Notes: a model not told the origin generated them from the sequence alone. A DNA stretch of 64,000 nt from Peribacillus simplex (GCF_001542915.1 NZ_LNNH01000055.1:124001-188000); one strand, 5' to 3'. Positions 29,993-41,004 are shown, counted from the first letter of the stretch. Numbers and translations are program-made.

Positions 29993-30715
29993 CTATTTTT
30001 CAAGAAATATTGGATTTTTTGTTTTTGCATCAATGGTATAGGGCAATGAATAAGCTGGAACGAACTCCGAGCTTTGCACAAGCAGTTCCCTTATATCATC
30101 ACCCGGTTTGAATTTCGCCTCGTTTGTCTTCAAAACATCGATTAGATCAGGGGTATAATCAACAAAAATATTCCCTCGCCCATCCACTACTAGATGGAGA
30201 TCCCTTTGTGAAAAAGGACTTGTGACCGTGGGAGCTTCCTTCAGGCCCATCTTTTCATGATCGAGGGTAAAGACATCATCGGATAACCTTTCCTTGAATG
30301 GAGGGTATCCGTTGTTCTGCTGATAGGCTGTCAATCTTAATGAAACATCCTGAATCTTCTGGGCAATCCTGACATCCAGCAATTTCACAGTCGGATTTTT
30401 TTCAACATCGACTAGGATATATTGAAAAACACCTCCAGATTCATAGGCGTTATCCGGCGGTTCTGCCATGTACCTGGGAGAAATCTTAGAAAATTTAATG
30501 ACATATTTTTGATAAATCGGTGTCTCGGCATCTTTCGTAACGATGGGCAATATGCCACCTTCGTCCTTTTGAAATTGATCGACGGCACTTTGGACGGATT
30601 GTATTTGCTCTTTATAAGGCAGCTGATTTTGCATTTTTTGCTTCTCCGGATATAAACAGCCGGATAATGATACAGTGATGGTTAATAAACATAATATTTT
30701 GAAAAAATTCTTCAT
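29993..30715 (-). CDS. yphF: Predicted lipoprotein YphF
   Basis: Signal peptide with lipobox LSGC near residue 21 (ILCLLTITVSLSGCLYPEKQ), so a membrane-anchored extracytoplasmic lipoprotein. 240 residues, no known enzyme motif. The gene lies between yphE and spoIVA, as in B. subtilis, which suggests a sporulation connection by context only. Start: two adjacent ATGs at 30718 and 30715; the second has the better spacing from GGAG. Confidence 0.82.
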   Translation of the reverse strand: MKNFFKILCLLTITVSLSGCLYPEKQKMQNQLPYKEQIQSVQSAVDQFQKDEGGILPIVTKDAETPIYQKYVIKFSKISPRYMAEPPDNAYESGGVFQYILVDVEKNPTVKLLDVRIAQKIQDVSLRLTAYQQNNGYPPFKERLSDDVFTLDHEKMGLKEAPTVTSPFSQRDLHLVVDGRGNIFVDYTPDLIDVLKTNEAKFKPGDDIRELLVQSSEFVPAYSLPYTIDAKTKNPIFLEK

Positions 30716-30731
30716 CATTTCTCCTCACCTA

Positions 30732-30929
30732 TCAAGTGGTTGGCCCGCTAAGAACAACGACGATGATGATCAAGCCGGCTAGTATCATAAGTATGTATGC
30801 GATGATTGCTGTCAAGCCTCTCCAAAAGCCTTTTAACTTATACCGGCTTAAGTAGATAAGAAATATCGAGATAACCATAAAGCCCATGGCGATGAAGGAT
30901 ATCCACATTTTTTGCAGAGCGGGTGTCAT
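30732..30929 (-). CDS. yphE: DUF2768 small membrane protein YphE
   Basis: 65-residue protein with two membrane helices (ISFIAMGFMVISIFLIYL and AIIAYILMILAGLIIIVVVL) joined by a short basic loop (SRYKLKGFWRG). GGAGTGATAAATAT precedes the ATG. It is 14 bases upstream of yphF. In B. subtilis its upstream neighbour is gpsA; here a six-kilobase putrescine block intervenes. Function unknown. Confidence 0.82.
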   Translation of the reverse strand: MTPALQKMWISFIAMGFMVISIFLIYLSRYKLKGFWRGLTAIIAYILMILAGLIIIVVVLSGPTT

Positions 30930-31197
30930 ATATTTATCACTCCTTTTTCCAGAAATTATTATAACATACCAAATTACGTTAAAGGAATTAAATCATTGTC
31001 CAAACTGTGCATTTGTCACTCGAACGGCTTGAATCCCCATCAATAATCGGGTTTTCCCCGCTTTGTTCCATCACCTTGAACCGAGACCATTCATGAGTTG
31101 ATTGCGTATCCAAAATCGAAACCAAGCAGCACTAGTGGAAGACTCAAACTGAATAATGACGGAGTTCAACGTCCACATTGTTCAAGCCATAAAAAAA
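30930..31197. other. Gap between patA and yphE
   Basis: No supported gene. It contains the yphE promoter region, unresolved. Bases 31176-31197 (CACATTGTTCAAGCCATAAA and on) precede the patA terminator and resemble bases 61204-61225 before the ribU terminator. This looks like the end of a dispersed repeat. Confidence 0.45.
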
Positions 31198-31231
31198 GTA
31201 GACAAACTCGATTTTTCATCGAGTTTGTCTA
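31191..31231 (-). terminator. Terminator after patA, repeat-family member
   Basis: Perfect 14-bp arms TAGACAAACTCGAT (31199-31212) and ATCGAGTTTGTCTA (31218-31231); on the minus strand the stem is followed by CTTTTTTT. The same 14-base arm occurs at 61227-61258. Confidence 0.88.
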
Positions 31232-31275
31232 CAATGTGAGGACGGCCCTAAGGCTGTCTTTTGCGCAGATTCCAA

Positions 31276-32685
<1,410 letters not shown>

Positions 32686-32750
32686 TCATTTTAAATATTT
32701 CTGGTGAGATGTTAATGCTTACCTCCCTTTTTGCTTATATATATATAATT

Positions 32751-32768
32751 AAGCAAGAAGCATGCCAA
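32751..32768 (-). promoter_or_regulatory. Sigma-54 (-24/-12) promoter of patA
   Basis: Minus strand reads TTGGCATG-CTTC-TTGCTT: GG and GC are separated by exactly ten bases and fit the TGGCAC-N5-TTGC consensus. It lies about 100 bases upstream of the patA ATG, inside the intergenic region after the sigma-54 activator gene. Confidence 0.88.
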
Positions 32769-32811
32769 GTTAAAAATCCTATGAATATCGTCATTTAGGT
32801 TAGAATCCCCT

Positions 32812-32873
32812 CCGAAACTATGCGAAAATGCATAGCTCTATTTCGGTTTGCATAATCGCCTGTATATTTGCAT
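32812..32873. promoter_or_regulatory. Candidate upstream activator site for patA
   Basis: Nested palindrome: CCGAAA (32812-32817), CTATGC (32818-32823), a 6-base centre, GCATAG (32830-32835), 5 bases, TTTCGG (32841-32846). GTTTGCAT (32846-32853) and ATTTGCAT (32866-32873) follow. It lies 46-107 bases upstream of the -24 element, where a sigma-54 activator would bind. Confidence 0.6.
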
Positions 32874-32880
32874 CTTCAAG

Positions 32881-32924
32881 AAAAAAAGCCATGGGACAAG
32901 CGACTGTAAATCGCTTGTCCCATG
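32881..32924 (-). terminator. Terminator after the sigma-54 activator gene
   Basis: Perfect 14-bp arms CATGGGACAAGCGA and TCGCTTGTCCCATG with a 7-base loop, then GCTTTTTTT on the minus strand. It separates the activator transcript from the patA control region. Confidence 0.92.
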
Positions 32925-32932
32925 ACTTTCAT

Positions 32933-35038
32933 TTAATAGGCATTTTTTTCGATTTTCCTGCTTTGTTCAGCCAGGACCTTTTGATACTTCCTGCTTACGG
33001 AAGATTGACTTATCCCTAGCGCTTTTGCCGCTTTCGTCGTCGTTTTGTACTGTTTCATGGCAAGCATGATCAGTTGCTCCTCGACGTGATCCATCGCTTC
33101 CTGAAGAGGCAGGATTCGCGTGATGATTGGTTTCGTTTGTTTAAAACCGCTCCCGACAGGAATGAATCGTTGGATGAAGTCGGCATCGATCATCTCTTCA
33201 TCAGCAGAAACAACCAACCTCTCGATCATGTTCTGCAATTCCCGGATATTACCGGGCCATGTATACACCTCCAGGATGTTCAAGGCATCAGGGGAAAAGT
33301 GGTAGTTCCGTTGATACCTTTCATTCAATTTTTGGAGAAAATGAAAGGCAAGCGGCGGTATATCCTCTGGCCTTTCCCTTAAAGGCGGGACATGTATCGG
33401 AATGACATTCAGCCGATAGAACAAATCTTCACGGAACGTTCCCATTTCGACCATTTTTTCCAATCCTTTATTGGTGGCAGCAACGATTTGAACATCGATC
33501 GGGATCGGTGTCGTACTTCCAATCGGAATCACTTCCTGCTCCTGAAGGACACGCAGCAGCTTGACCTGAAGATGGATCGGCATGTCACCCACTTCATCAA
33601 GGAACAAAACGCCTTTATTGGCCTGTTGAAAATAGCCGACTTTCCCGTTTTTATCCGCTCCGGTAAAGGACCCTTTCGTATAACCGAACAATTCACTTTC
33701 AAGAAGGTTTTCCGGTATTGCGCCGCAATTTATCTTCAGGAAGGGCTGCTTCGACCGCCTCCCCATTTTATGAATGGCCTCGGCTATCACTTCTTTCCCA
33801 ACCCCCGATTCCCCATTGATCAGAACGGTAGAGGAAAAATGAGCGATTTTCTTGATTTGGCTGATGATCTGTTCCATTTTAGGACTGGCAAAAATCAACT
33901 CTTTATAAAATTGATCTTGCTTTTTGAACGAATCCAATTCTTTTCTCATTTCATTCAATTCCGATTTCAATTGCGTCGTTTCGGTAATATCCCTTGATGC
34001 AATCACGATTCGTTCGATTTCCCTTTTTTCATTGAATACAGGCGTTCCGACGGAAAGGACTTTTTTATTCATTTTGGTATCTTGGACAATCGATACTTTC
34101 TTTTTTTGTTCAAGGACAAGACGGGTCACAGAAGGATTGAAAATCCCTTCATCCTCCAACTGCAAGAGATTCTTTCCGATATAATCCTTTAAATCCTTAC
34201 CCCAAAAACCGGAAATGATGCTGTCACTATAACGAAGCAGCTCCCCTTTTTGATTAACGACCAGGATTTCATCATAAATATTCGCTAAAATGGCATTCAA
34301 GTCTTTATTTGAACTTTTTATCAATTCTATTTCCATCGCCATTTCCTCAACCATCGGTAAATCCTGAACGATGATGATCAGGCCTTCCACTTCTTTAGCA
34401 TGGTTCAGAATCGGGCTATAATCGACAAGTACACTCATGACATCAGTGATTTCCAGCTGATTAAGAATACTGCCCCCGCTTGCAAACACGCTATGTATAT
34501 GCTCTTTATTAAAGATGGTCTCAGCTGGTTCATTAAGAACCTGTTCAGCAGGCTTCTTGATCATTTTCAGGCCCGATTCATTGAAATTCACGATATTTTT
34601 TTCTTTATCCGCGACAAAGATCCCCATCGGAATAGAAGTTAATATGACCTTTAACAGGTCCAGGTTTTGTTTGCTGTCCTGCTTGAATAATTCCGCTAAC
34701 ACATCTTCCCTTTTGACATAACCGGTAAGCATGCCATCGTCGGTCTTGATCAGGACGATTGGTTCGCCAATAATTTGAAACAGTAGCGGCAAGGATATGT
34801 TCGGAGGCAATTTACAGACATTATCAATCGATAAGGCATACTGTAAAAGCTGTTCGACTGTTGTTATTCTTTCATTTAACGGCAAATCATCCATGCGGAT
34901 ATAGGCAAACACCTGATTATCCTTCATTAGAAAGAAGAAAGGTTCCTGTATCTCATGAATGTTTTGCTCTGAAAGTGCTGGCTGATCGATCGTGATCGTT
35001 ATGAATGGTCTAATTTTATCATCCGGAATGGATAACAC
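32933..35038 (-). CDS. Sigma-54-dependent transcriptional activator (CBS-like/PAS/AAA+/Fis HTH)
   Basis: Enhancer-binding protein of the RocR/PrdR style. Order: N-terminal CBS-pair-like sensor (about 1-120), PAS (about 125-235), second PAS (about 255-370), AAA+ domain with Walker A GESGVGKE and the sigma-54 contact loop GSFTGA, Walker B LFLDEVGDMP, and a C-terminal Fis-type helix-turn-helix (TTKAAKALGISQSSVSRKY). I start at GTG 35038 because AAGGGGAGTGAAACT precedes it and an extended -10 lies just upstream; an ATG at 35080 overlaps that promoter. It probably activates patA and the permease in response to putrescine or a product. Confidence 0.9.
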   Translation of the reverse strand: MLSIPDDKIRPFITITIDQPALSEQNIHEIQEPFFFLMKDNQVFAYIRMDDLPLNERITTVEQLLQYALSIDNVCKLPPNISLPLLFQIIGEPIVLIKTDDGMLTGYVKREDVLAELFKQDSKQNLDLLKVILTSIPMGIFVADKEKNIVNFNESGLKMIKKPAEQVLNEPAETIFNKEHIHSVFASGGSILNQLEITDVMSVLVDYSPILNHAKEVEGLIIIVQDLPMVEEMAMEIELIKSSNKDLNAILANIYDEILVVNQKGELLRYSDSIISGFWGKDLKDYIGKNLLQLEDEGIFNPSVTRLVLEQKKKVSIVQDTKMNKKVLSVGTPVFNEKREIERIVIASRDITETTQLKSELNEMRKELDSFKKQDQFYKELIFASPKMEQIISQIKKIAHFSSTVLINGESGVGKEVIAEAIHKMGRRSKQPFLKINCGAIPENLLESELFGYTKGSFTGADKNGKVGYFQQANKGVLFLDEVGDMPIHLQVKLLRVLQEQEVIPIGSTTPIPIDVQIVAATNKGLEKMVEMGTFREDLFYRLNVIPIHVPPLRERPEDIPPLAFHFLQKLNERYQRNYHFSPDALNILEVYTWPGNIRELQNMIERLVVSADEEMIDADFIQRFIPVGSGFKQTKPIITRILPLQEAMDHVEEQLIMLAMKQYKTTTKAAKALGISQSSVSRKYQKVLAEQSRKIEKNAY

Positions 35039-35070
35039 AGTTTCACTCCCCTTAAAGTAACCTAGTCTAT

Positions 35071-35079
35071 ATTTTAACA
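35071..35079 (-). promoter_or_regulatory. Extended -10 promoter of the sigma-54 activator gene
   Basis: Minus strand TGTTAAAAT (35079-35071), consistent with a sigma-A start near 35063 and a short leader to the GTG at 35038. No convincing -35 is visible. Confidence 0.45.
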
Positions 35080-35080
35080 T

Positions 35081-35484
35081 AATTCTGAATTGCTAGATAA
35101 AAAATAACCCATAACTTTTGATACCTCTTACACCTGTGCCTATTCAAGCCATAAGAAAAGGGCCATCCGCTGGCCCTTTTCATCTAAACGGACGACATTT
35201 TCAATCTTCCTCTCCCTATGATATGGAGAAGGGTATTCCTGTTGCAGCCATTGTCACCCTACCTGGCTAATCGTCAAAATAATCAGTAAACTGAATCGTT
35301 GCGTCTAGGGCCAATAAGCTTCTGATACGCCCTTTTTTGGTTTAAGCGACCACACCATTTCCTCTACATGCATGCACGGAAGCCGCTTACCAAATTCTTG
35401 ATCCAAAAACGAATAGGACATTGACATGAACGCTGCTGAACGTCTTAAACGGGATCGGCTGCCTCCCTAAACAGGAAAGTCGAT
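35081..35484. other. Gap between the permease and activator genes
   Basis: A perfect 10-bp palindrome AAAAGGGCCA/TGGCCCTTTT (35156-35180) is a probable bidirectional terminator, preceded by TTCAAGCCATAA as at 31187. On the minus strand a short open frame starts near 35426 (MSMSYSFLDQEF...) and ends at a stop around 35305, and another frame continues over it. This could be an eroded gene or repeat. No product is recognised. Confidence 0.45.
35156..35180 (-). terminator. Terminator between permease and activator genes
   Basis: Perfect 10-bp inverted repeat with a 5-base loop; T4 follows on either strand. It lies 300 bases past the permease stop and 118 bases before the activator start. Confidence 0.65.
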
Positions 35485-36822
35485 TCACTGTGCCTCTTCA
35501 AAACTGAATAACGGAGGGGATTCCGTAAACCATTTCGTCCGGTAAGAAAGATACACGATCCCTATCCCTGCCCAGACTGTCCCCAGAATCAAGGAGCTCA
35601 TTTCAAGATTAAGCCATAGGATGAACACCGATGCCCCGCCAATAATAGGGAACAGCATATTGGCAAGAAATCCTTTGACCGTGTGAAAACTTTTGTTCCT
35701 GATGGCATGGACGATTACGCAAATATTGACGAAGGTGAAAGCCATCAGCGCTCCGAAATTGATCAGCGAAGTAGCCGTAACCAGATCAAGGAATAAGGCA
35801 ACCAGCGAAATGGCTCCGACAAAGATGACATTAAAAAATGGCGTATTATATTTTGGATGGACAAATCCGAAAAGCTTTTTTGAAATCATCTGGTCGCGCC
35901 CCATCACATATAACAACCTTGATACACTGGCATGTGAAGCAAGACCGGAGGCAAGGGTGCCGCATAGTGTGCCAGCAAGGAATATCGATTGGAATAGCTT
36001 CCCGCCTACGAAAAGTGCTATTTCCGGGGAAGCTGCTTCCGGATCATTGAAACGGGAAACATCGGGAAAGAATAGCTGGGTGAAAAATGCAGCTGCCACA
36101 AATAAAACCCCTCCGATGAGAGCCGTCAAAAAAATGGCCCGCGGAATCGTTTTGGCTGGATTGGGTGTTTCTTCCGATAATGTCGTGACCGCGTCGAACC
36201 CCAAGAAGGAAAAACAAAGGATCGTAGCACCCGCTATGAGCGTCGACGTTTCCAAATGAGGTCCGATGAACGGCTGAAGCGAGGAAACGTCTCCGGTACC
36301 TTCACCATGCATGACCCCCTTGATGACAAGTGCCACGAAAATGATGATGACGAGAATTTGAAAAAAAACAAGGAAGCTATTGAAGTTTGCAGCGAAATTT
36401 ACATTGAATAAGTTAATTCCAGTCATTAACAAGACAAATGCCACCACCCATATCCATGGGGCTACTTCCGGAAAAAGTGCCGTTAAGTATATTTTTGTTA
36501 AAATCGCATTCACCATCGGTAAAAATAAGTAATCAAGCATCGATGACCATCCGACAAGGAAACCTAAATGCGGATTGATCGTTTTTTGTGTATACGTATA
36601 GGAGGACCCGGCCTGAGGATAAATTTTCACCATTTTCCCATAGCTGGCTGCCGTAAACAGCATGGCCACCAAAGCAATGACATAAGCGGTCGGCACATGT
36701 CCTCCCGTTAATTCGGAAACGATCCCGAATGTATCAAAGACGACCATCGGCGTCATGTACCCAACACCAAGCAAGACGATTTGCCATAAGTTTAAAGACC
36801 TTTTCAGTTTACCTGTTTGCAT
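35485..36822 (-). CDS. APC-family putrescine importer (PuuP-like)
   Basis: 445-residue amino acid-polyamine-organocation permease with about twelve membrane helices. By eye it resembles E. coli PuuP along most of its length: [74 protein letters not shown] and [24 protein letters not shown] segments. Likely a proton-coupled putrescine importer. It has its own sigma-54 promoter 85 bases upstream and lies next to patA and the activator, which supports a catabolic role. Substrate is inferred, not proven. Confidence 0.88.
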   Translation of the reverse strand: MQTGKLKRSLNLWQIVLLGVGYMTPMVVFDTFGIVSELTGGHVPTAYVIALVAMLFTAASYGKMVKIYPQAGSSYTYTQKTINPHLGFLVGWSSMLDYLFLPMVNAILTKIYLTALFPEVAPWIWVVAFVLLMTGINLFNVNFAANFNSFLVFFQILVIIIFVALVIKGVMHGEGTGDVSSLQPFIGPHLETSTLIAGATILCFSFLGFDAVTTLSEETPNPAKTIPRAIFLTALIGGVLFVAAAFFTQLFFPDVSRFNDPEAASPEIALFVGGKLFQSIFLAGTLCGTLASGLASHASVSRLLYVMGRDQMISKKLFGFVHPKYNTPFFNVIFVGAISLVALFLDLVTATSLINFGALMAFTFVNICVIVHAIRNKSFHTVKGFLANMLFPIIGGASVFILWLNLEMSSLILGTVWAGIGIVYLSYRTKWFTESPPLFSFEEAQ

Positions 36823-37031
36823 GTATCATGCCCCTTCCCTTTTTTTCGAGAAAAATCGACCAGCTTCTCCGTTCATTTCAAAAAATTTCTTGGTTATATT
36901 ACACTCAGCAATTTTCATACCAAAAAAAATAGTCGCTATTTAACAAAAAATAAGGAAATATAGAGTATGCTTGATGCAAACTTGAATAACCTATTCATTT
37001 TTTCATACTTTCAGGGAAGTTTTTTTTCCAC
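36823..37031. other. Permease upstream control region
   Basis: Holds the sigma-54 promoter at 36907-36923, an ATGCAAAC box at 36974-36981 (opposite orientation to the GTTTGCAT box before patA), and the 15-base palindrome TGAATAACCTATTCA at 36983-36997. No gene is seen. Confidence 0.55.
36907..36923 (-). promoter_or_regulatory. Sigma-54 (-24/-12) promoter of the permease gene
   Basis: Minus strand TTGGTATG-AAAA-TTGCT with GG and GC exactly ten bases apart, about 85 bases before the permease ATG. Same layout as the patA promoter. Confidence 0.82.
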
Positions 37032-37064
37032 AAAAAAAGCAGAAGATATTAAGATATCTTCTGC
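37032..37064 (-). terminator. Terminator for gpsA
   Basis: Perfect 11-bp arms GCAGAAGATAT/ATATCTTCTGC with a 4-base loop; seven T residues follow on the minus strand. It lies 142 bases past the gpsA stop. Confidence 0.9.
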
Positions 37065-37205
37065 TCATTTGACTAAATCCCCCGTGCCGAGGTCAAATTA
37101 CTAGTTTACTTTCGTTGCATTGTATGCTGATACATGGCAAGACGCATCATCGAATGCCTAATTAATTGAAATTCTTTTATGAAAGCAGCAAAAAAAGGGA
37201 AAATC

Positions 37206-38252
37206 CTACTGCCTGTTATCCAAAATGTTGTATAGTTCTTCCATTTCATTCGTTTTTGAACGATTCATCAAAAGGTCAACTGCACTTTTCACTTCTTTTC
37301 CATTGAATAAAACATGGTACAGGGCTTCAGTAATCGGCATATTGACTTCGTATTTCCGGGCTAGCTGGTAGGCGGCTTTAGTGGTTCTGACCCCTTCGAC
37401 CACCATTCCCATGCTTTCCAATACTTCATCCAGTTTCTTTCCTTTACCAAGCATATTCCCTGCTCTCCAATTTCGGGAATGAACGCTTGTACAAGTGACG
37501 ATCAAATCACCAATTCCAGCTAATCCTGAAAAAGTAAGTGGATTGGCACCCATGGCCACTCCTAAACGGGATATTTCTGCCAAACCACGGGTCATTAAGG
37601 CAGCCTTTGCATTATCACCATAGCCTAACCCGTCGGTAATTCCTGAAGCCAAAGCAATGATGTTCTTCAGGGCTCCGCCAATTTCAACACCAATCAAGTC
37701 GGGATTCGTATAAACGCGGAAATTGTTGTTGATGAAAAGATCCTGAGCTTTTTCTGCCGCCTTCATATTTTTTGAAGAAACGGCAACTGTCGTTGGATGA
37801 CGGAGACTGACCTCTTCCGCATGGCTTGGTCCCGAAAGAACAACGATATCCTTTAGCCAATCCGGAGAAGAGACTTCTTCGATCATTTCAGAAATACGCA
37901 GCAGGGAGTCCGGTTCGATCCCCTTACTTACATGCACAACTGTCAATGGTTTATCATGGGCCGCTTCGATCTGCCCAAGAACTTCCCGGTATGCTTTGGT
38001 CGGCACAGCCAAAATGATCATTTCAATTCCGAACAACGCTTCCTTGATGGAAGAATAGCCTTTAATCCCTTTAGGCAATTCAATCCCAGGCAAGTATTTT
38101 TCATTCGTATGATGTTGGTTTATTTCTTCAATTTGCTTCGGATTATGTCCCCATAATCTCACTTCATGCTGGTTATCAGCTAATACCATCGCTAAAGCAG
38201 TGCCCCAGCTACCTGCACCAATGACTGCGATGCTTTCTTTTGCTTTCACCAT
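37206..38252 (-). CDS. gpsA: NAD(P)H-dependent glycerol-3-phosphate dehydrogenase
   Basis: Makes sn-glycerol 3-phosphate for phospholipids. Rossmann motif [18 protein letters not shown] at the N-terminus, [11 protein letters not shown], the catalytic-lysine region [23 protein letters not shown] and [12 protein letters not shown]. 348 residues from the ATG at 38252, after AAGGGAGTCATACA; the longer frame overlaps der. It lies directly after der, as in B. subtilis. Confidence 0.95.
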   Translation of the reverse strand: MVKAKESIAVIGAGSWGTALAMVLADNQHEVRLWGHNPKQIEEINQHHTNEKYLPGIELPKGIKGYSSIKEALFGIEMIILAVPTKAYREVLGQIEAAHDKPLTVVHVSKGIEPDSLLRISEMIEEVSSPDWLKDIVVLSGPSHAEEVSLRHPTTVAVSSKNMKAAEKAQDLFINNNFRVYTNPDLIGVEIGGALKNIIALASGITDGLGYGDNAKAALMTRGLAEISRLGVAMGANPLTFSGLAGIGDLIVTCTSVHSRNWRAGNMLGKGKKLDEVLESMGMVVEGVRTTKAAYQLARKYEVNMPITEALYHVLFNGKEVKSAVDLLMNRSKTNEMEELYNILDNRQ

Positions 38253-38268
38253 TGTATGACTCCCTTTA

Positions 38269-39579
38269 CTATTTTCTTTGGCGCCCAAAAATCCGAATTG
38301 GTGTTCCTTCGAAACCAAAGGCATCCCTAATTCGATTCTCTAAAAATCTTTCATAGGAGAAATGCAATAACTCAGGATCATTAACGAATACAACGAAAGT
38401 AGGAGGCTTGATCGCTACCTGGGTCGTGTAGTAAATTTTCAAGCGGTTCCCATTATGGGTTGGCGTAGGGTTCATCGCCACGGCATCCATGACCACTTCA
38501 TTCAATACGTTTGTCTGAACTCGAATGGCATGATTCTCACTAGCCTGATCGATGACCGGAATCAATGTATGTGTCCGCTTTTTAGTCAATGCAGAAAGAT
38601 AGATGATCGGCGCATAATCCAGGAATAGGAAGTGGGCACGGATTTTTTCTTCAAAATCCTTCATTGTCTTTTCATCTTTCTCGATCGCATCCCATTTATT
38701 GACGACGATGATGACCGCCCTGCCTGCTTCATGAGCATAACCGGCAATTTTTTTATCCTGCTCGCGAATGCCTTCTTCAGCGTTCAATACGACAAGAACG
38801 ACGTCTGAGCGTTCAATTGCCCGTAATGCACGAAGTACGCTGTATTTTTCCGTACTTTCATACACTTTCCCTTTTTTCCTCATTCCAGCGGTATCAATGA
38901 TGACATACTCTTTACCGTTATATTTATAAGGCGAATCGATCGCATCACGGGTCGTACCCTCAATTTCACTTACGATAACGCGATCTTCCCCCAGCAATGC
39001 ATTGACCAATGATGATTTGCCTACATTCGGCCTTCCGATCAAGCTGAATTTAATGACATCGTCAGCATAATCCTGGCCGCTGAAATTAGGGAAGTGCTTC
39101 GCTGCTTCATCCAGCAAGTCTCCGAGCCCAAGTCCGTGTGACCCGGAAATCGGGAATGGATCCCCAAAGCCTAACGCATAGAAATCATAAATTTGATCTC
39201 TCATTTCTGGATTATCGACTTTATTAACCGCAAGGACAACCGGCTTTCTCGACTTATAAAGAATCTTGGCTACCTCTTCATCAGCAGCCGTAACCCCTTC
39301 ACGGCCATTCGTCATAAAGATTATCACATCGGCTTCATCGATGGCAATTTCAGCCTGCTGGCGAATTTGTTCAAGGAACGGCTCATCACCGATATCGATT
39401 CCGCCTGTATCAATAATGTTAAAATCATGTGTCAACCATTCACCTGAACTATATATCCTGTCACGTGTCACTCCTGGAACGTCTTCGACAATCGAAACCC
39501 GTTCTCCCACTATTCTATTAAAGATCGTCGATTTACCTACGTTCGGACGACCGACAATCGCAATTACCGGTTTTGGCAT
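38269..39579 (-). CDS. der: Ribosome-biogenesis GTPase Der
   Basis: Essential double-GTPase needed for 50S subunit maturation (EngA). Two G domains: [13 protein letters not shown] at residues 9-21 with DTGGID and NKVD, then [17 protein letters not shown] near residue 182 with [11 protein letters not shown] and NKWD. A C-terminal KH-like domain follows ([21 protein letters not shown]). 436 residues. GGGTGAATAGCA precedes the ATG. Followed by gpsA with a short gap. Confidence 0.96.
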   Translation of the reverse strand: MPKPVIAIVGRPNVGKSTIFNRIVGERVSIVEDVPGVTRDRIYSSGEWLTHDFNIIDTGGIDIGDEPFLEQIRQQAEIAIDEADVIIFMTNGREGVTAADEEVAKILYKSRKPVVLAVNKVDNPEMRDQIYDFYALGFGDPFPISGSHGLGLGDLLDEAAKHFPNFSGQDYADDVIKFSLIGRPNVGKSSLVNALLGEDRVIVSEIEGTTRDAIDSPYKYNGKEYVIIDTAGMRKKGKVYESTEKYSVLRALRAIERSDVVLVVLNAEEGIREQDKKIAGYAHEAGRAVIIVVNKWDAIEKDEKTMKDFEEKIRAHFLFLDYAPIIYLSALTKKRTHTLIPVIDQASENHAIRVQTNVLNEVVMDAVAMNPTPTHNGNRLKIYYTTQVAIKPPTFVVFVNDPELLHFSYERFLENRIRDAFGFEGTPIRIFGRQRK

Positions 39580-40050
39580 TGCTATTCACCCTTTCTGCTA
39601 CTATATCTCTGTCAAAGTCACGAAATCCAGGAATGCATGCACTACTTGCATTGCATTATTGTTTTTCATTATTTCCTACTTCAAGGAAAAGACTGTATCC
39701 ATCATCATATAAAGGAAACTTCCATCAGGACTACATGCACAACTGATGATCAGTTAAACGTATCAAGGATTTACAGGCAAGTTCGTTCACTTTCTTTACA
39801 TGAACCGACTGCATGCTCAAACATGATTATATACAGCCCAAAAAAAAATGAAGAAAGCTCTCAAGCATGTGCTTCCTTATTAATTGCTTAGAGCACTTTA
39901 CGATTTATCTACAGACCTCTAACTACCCTATAGTACCAAATTTCGCGCCAATCAACAATGATTGTATAAATAAAAGCCTCCCATTCCAATTTACTCCATT
40001 TAACAGGCATCATTGGGATAAAACACGAGAAAGGATCCTCCTCCCCTTGT
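39580..40050. other. Gap between yphA and der
   Basis: No supported gene in 471 bases. A perfect 15-base inverted repeat AACTGATGATCAGTT lies at 39741-39755. A weak hairpin (GGAAGC/GCTTTC) with T8 on the minus strand at about 39842-39886 may terminate yphA. The der promoter is unresolved; TTGACA on the minus strand near 39620 has no good -10. Confidence 0.45.
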
Positions 40051-40671
40051 TCACTGATTGAAGTTCTCTTTTCTCTGTTTCGCTAAAAATCTCGATTGGG
40101 AAGCTGAATATACATATTGGCCAACAAGCTCCAACATCCGCCAAAGTACGTTTGCTCCCAGAATCAGGGCTGCATCATCATGCCAAGCGAATGCCAAGGC
40201 CACATATGGGAAAGAGTGATAAACCAGTAAAACAGAATATATGATATCCCCCATTATTAAACCAATTAAAAGGGCAAACAAGCGATGTTTCCAATTTTTA
40301 AAAAGTAATAGGATAAGATAATTCAAAAAGAGGCACAAGAGGTAGGAGGGGTTGATAATGAGCCATATCGGGTCTAGCAAAGAAAAAAGTTGAAAACTTG
40401 CATAGGCGAGCGTAACGATAAGACAGCCGCTGATCAACTCCATGATTTTGAAAATCGATTGCTTCCTGATATACACACACAGTATTAAGAATAGGTAGAG
40501 TCCGCTCACATGCATGGAAAGCAAGGAAATCTCCAACTTATATCCCGCTAATAGCATGACTGCCAACAGATGAAACAAAAAATCAAACCGATATGGCACC
40601 GTTTTCGGAATAAAAAACATGACAATGACCCAAACTATCCAAGAAAACCAATAAAACAATATTCCATCCAT
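40051..40671 (-). CDS. yphA: Membrane protein YphA
   Basis: 206-residue polytopic membrane protein with six to seven hydrophobic helices (FYWFSWIVWVIVMFFIP, YLFLILCVYI, IWLIINPSYLLCLFLNYLILLLF and others). The YphA family is of unknown function. The ATG at 40671 follows GAGGGGGATGCTGC. Its position upstream of der matches B. subtilis. A basic, polar C-terminus (RFLAKQRKENFNQ) is probably cytoplasmic. Confidence 0.78.
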   Translation of the reverse strand: MDGILFYWFSWIVWVIVMFFIPKTVPYRFDFLFHLLAVMLLAGYKLEISLLSMHVSGLYLFLILCVYIRKQSIFKIMELISGCLIVTLAYASFQLFSLLDPIWLIINPSYLLCLFLNYLILLLFKNWKHRLFALLIGLIMGDIIYSVLLVYHSFPYVALAFAWHDDAALILGANVLWRMLELVGQYVYSASQSRFLAKQRKENFNQ

Positions 40672-40804
40672 GCAGCATCCCCCTCTAGGAAACATTATGG
40701 CTCATTTTTTTAAGGAATAAACGTAATGTCCTGCAATTATTGGGGCTTTCTATGCATTCATTCACAATTCCGTTCGGTCATTTTTAAATTAAGGAGGTGG
40801 AAAC

Positions 40805-40936
40805 ATGGGCAAAGATCGCCAGGAGAAGAAGTTGAAACAAAGTAAGCGGGTGGAGTCCGATAGGGATCAATCCTTGGATCATAAAGGGGCCACGAGTATG
40901 GAAGGCCCCGAAGAGGCACGAAAAAGGAATAGCTAG
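40805..40936 (+). CDS. ypzI: Small hydrophilic protein YpzI
   Basis: 43-residue plus-strand gene: it starts MGKDRQEKKLKQSKRVESDR and ends EEARKRNS. AAGGAGGTGGAAAC is an excellent ribosome-binding site ending just before the ATG. The protein is highly charged and matches my memory of the short Bacillus YpzI family at the same position next to fni. Function unknown. A shared terminator follows. Convergent with fni. Confidence 0.85.
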   Translation: MGKDRQEKKLKQSKRVESDRDQSLDHKGATSMEGPEEARKRNS

Positions 40937-40950
40937 GCATATATGAACGA

Positions 40951-40995
40951 AAAAAAGAAGCACCTCAATGCTCATTCCCATTGAGGTGCTTCTTT
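40951..40995 (-). terminator. Bidirectional terminator between ypzI and fni
   Basis: Perfect 14-bp arms GAAGCACCTCAATG (40957-40970) and CATTGAGGTGCTTC (40979-40992); the minus strand continues TTTTTT and the plus strand TTTC. Confidence 0.9.
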
Positions 40996-41004
40996 CTATG
41001 GCTA

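Noticed and set aside
31241-31258. GACGGCC/GGCTGTC hairpin with T4 on the plus strand
   Set aside because: No plus-strand gene ends nearby, and the patA terminator at 31199-31231 already explains the region.
33392-33997. 201-residue plus-strand open frame
   Set aside because: It lies antisense to the AAA+ part of the sigma-54 activator, which is clearly the true coding strand.
35693-36259. 188-residue plus-strand open frame
   Set aside because: Antisense to the PuuP-like permease; composition is that of a shadow frame.
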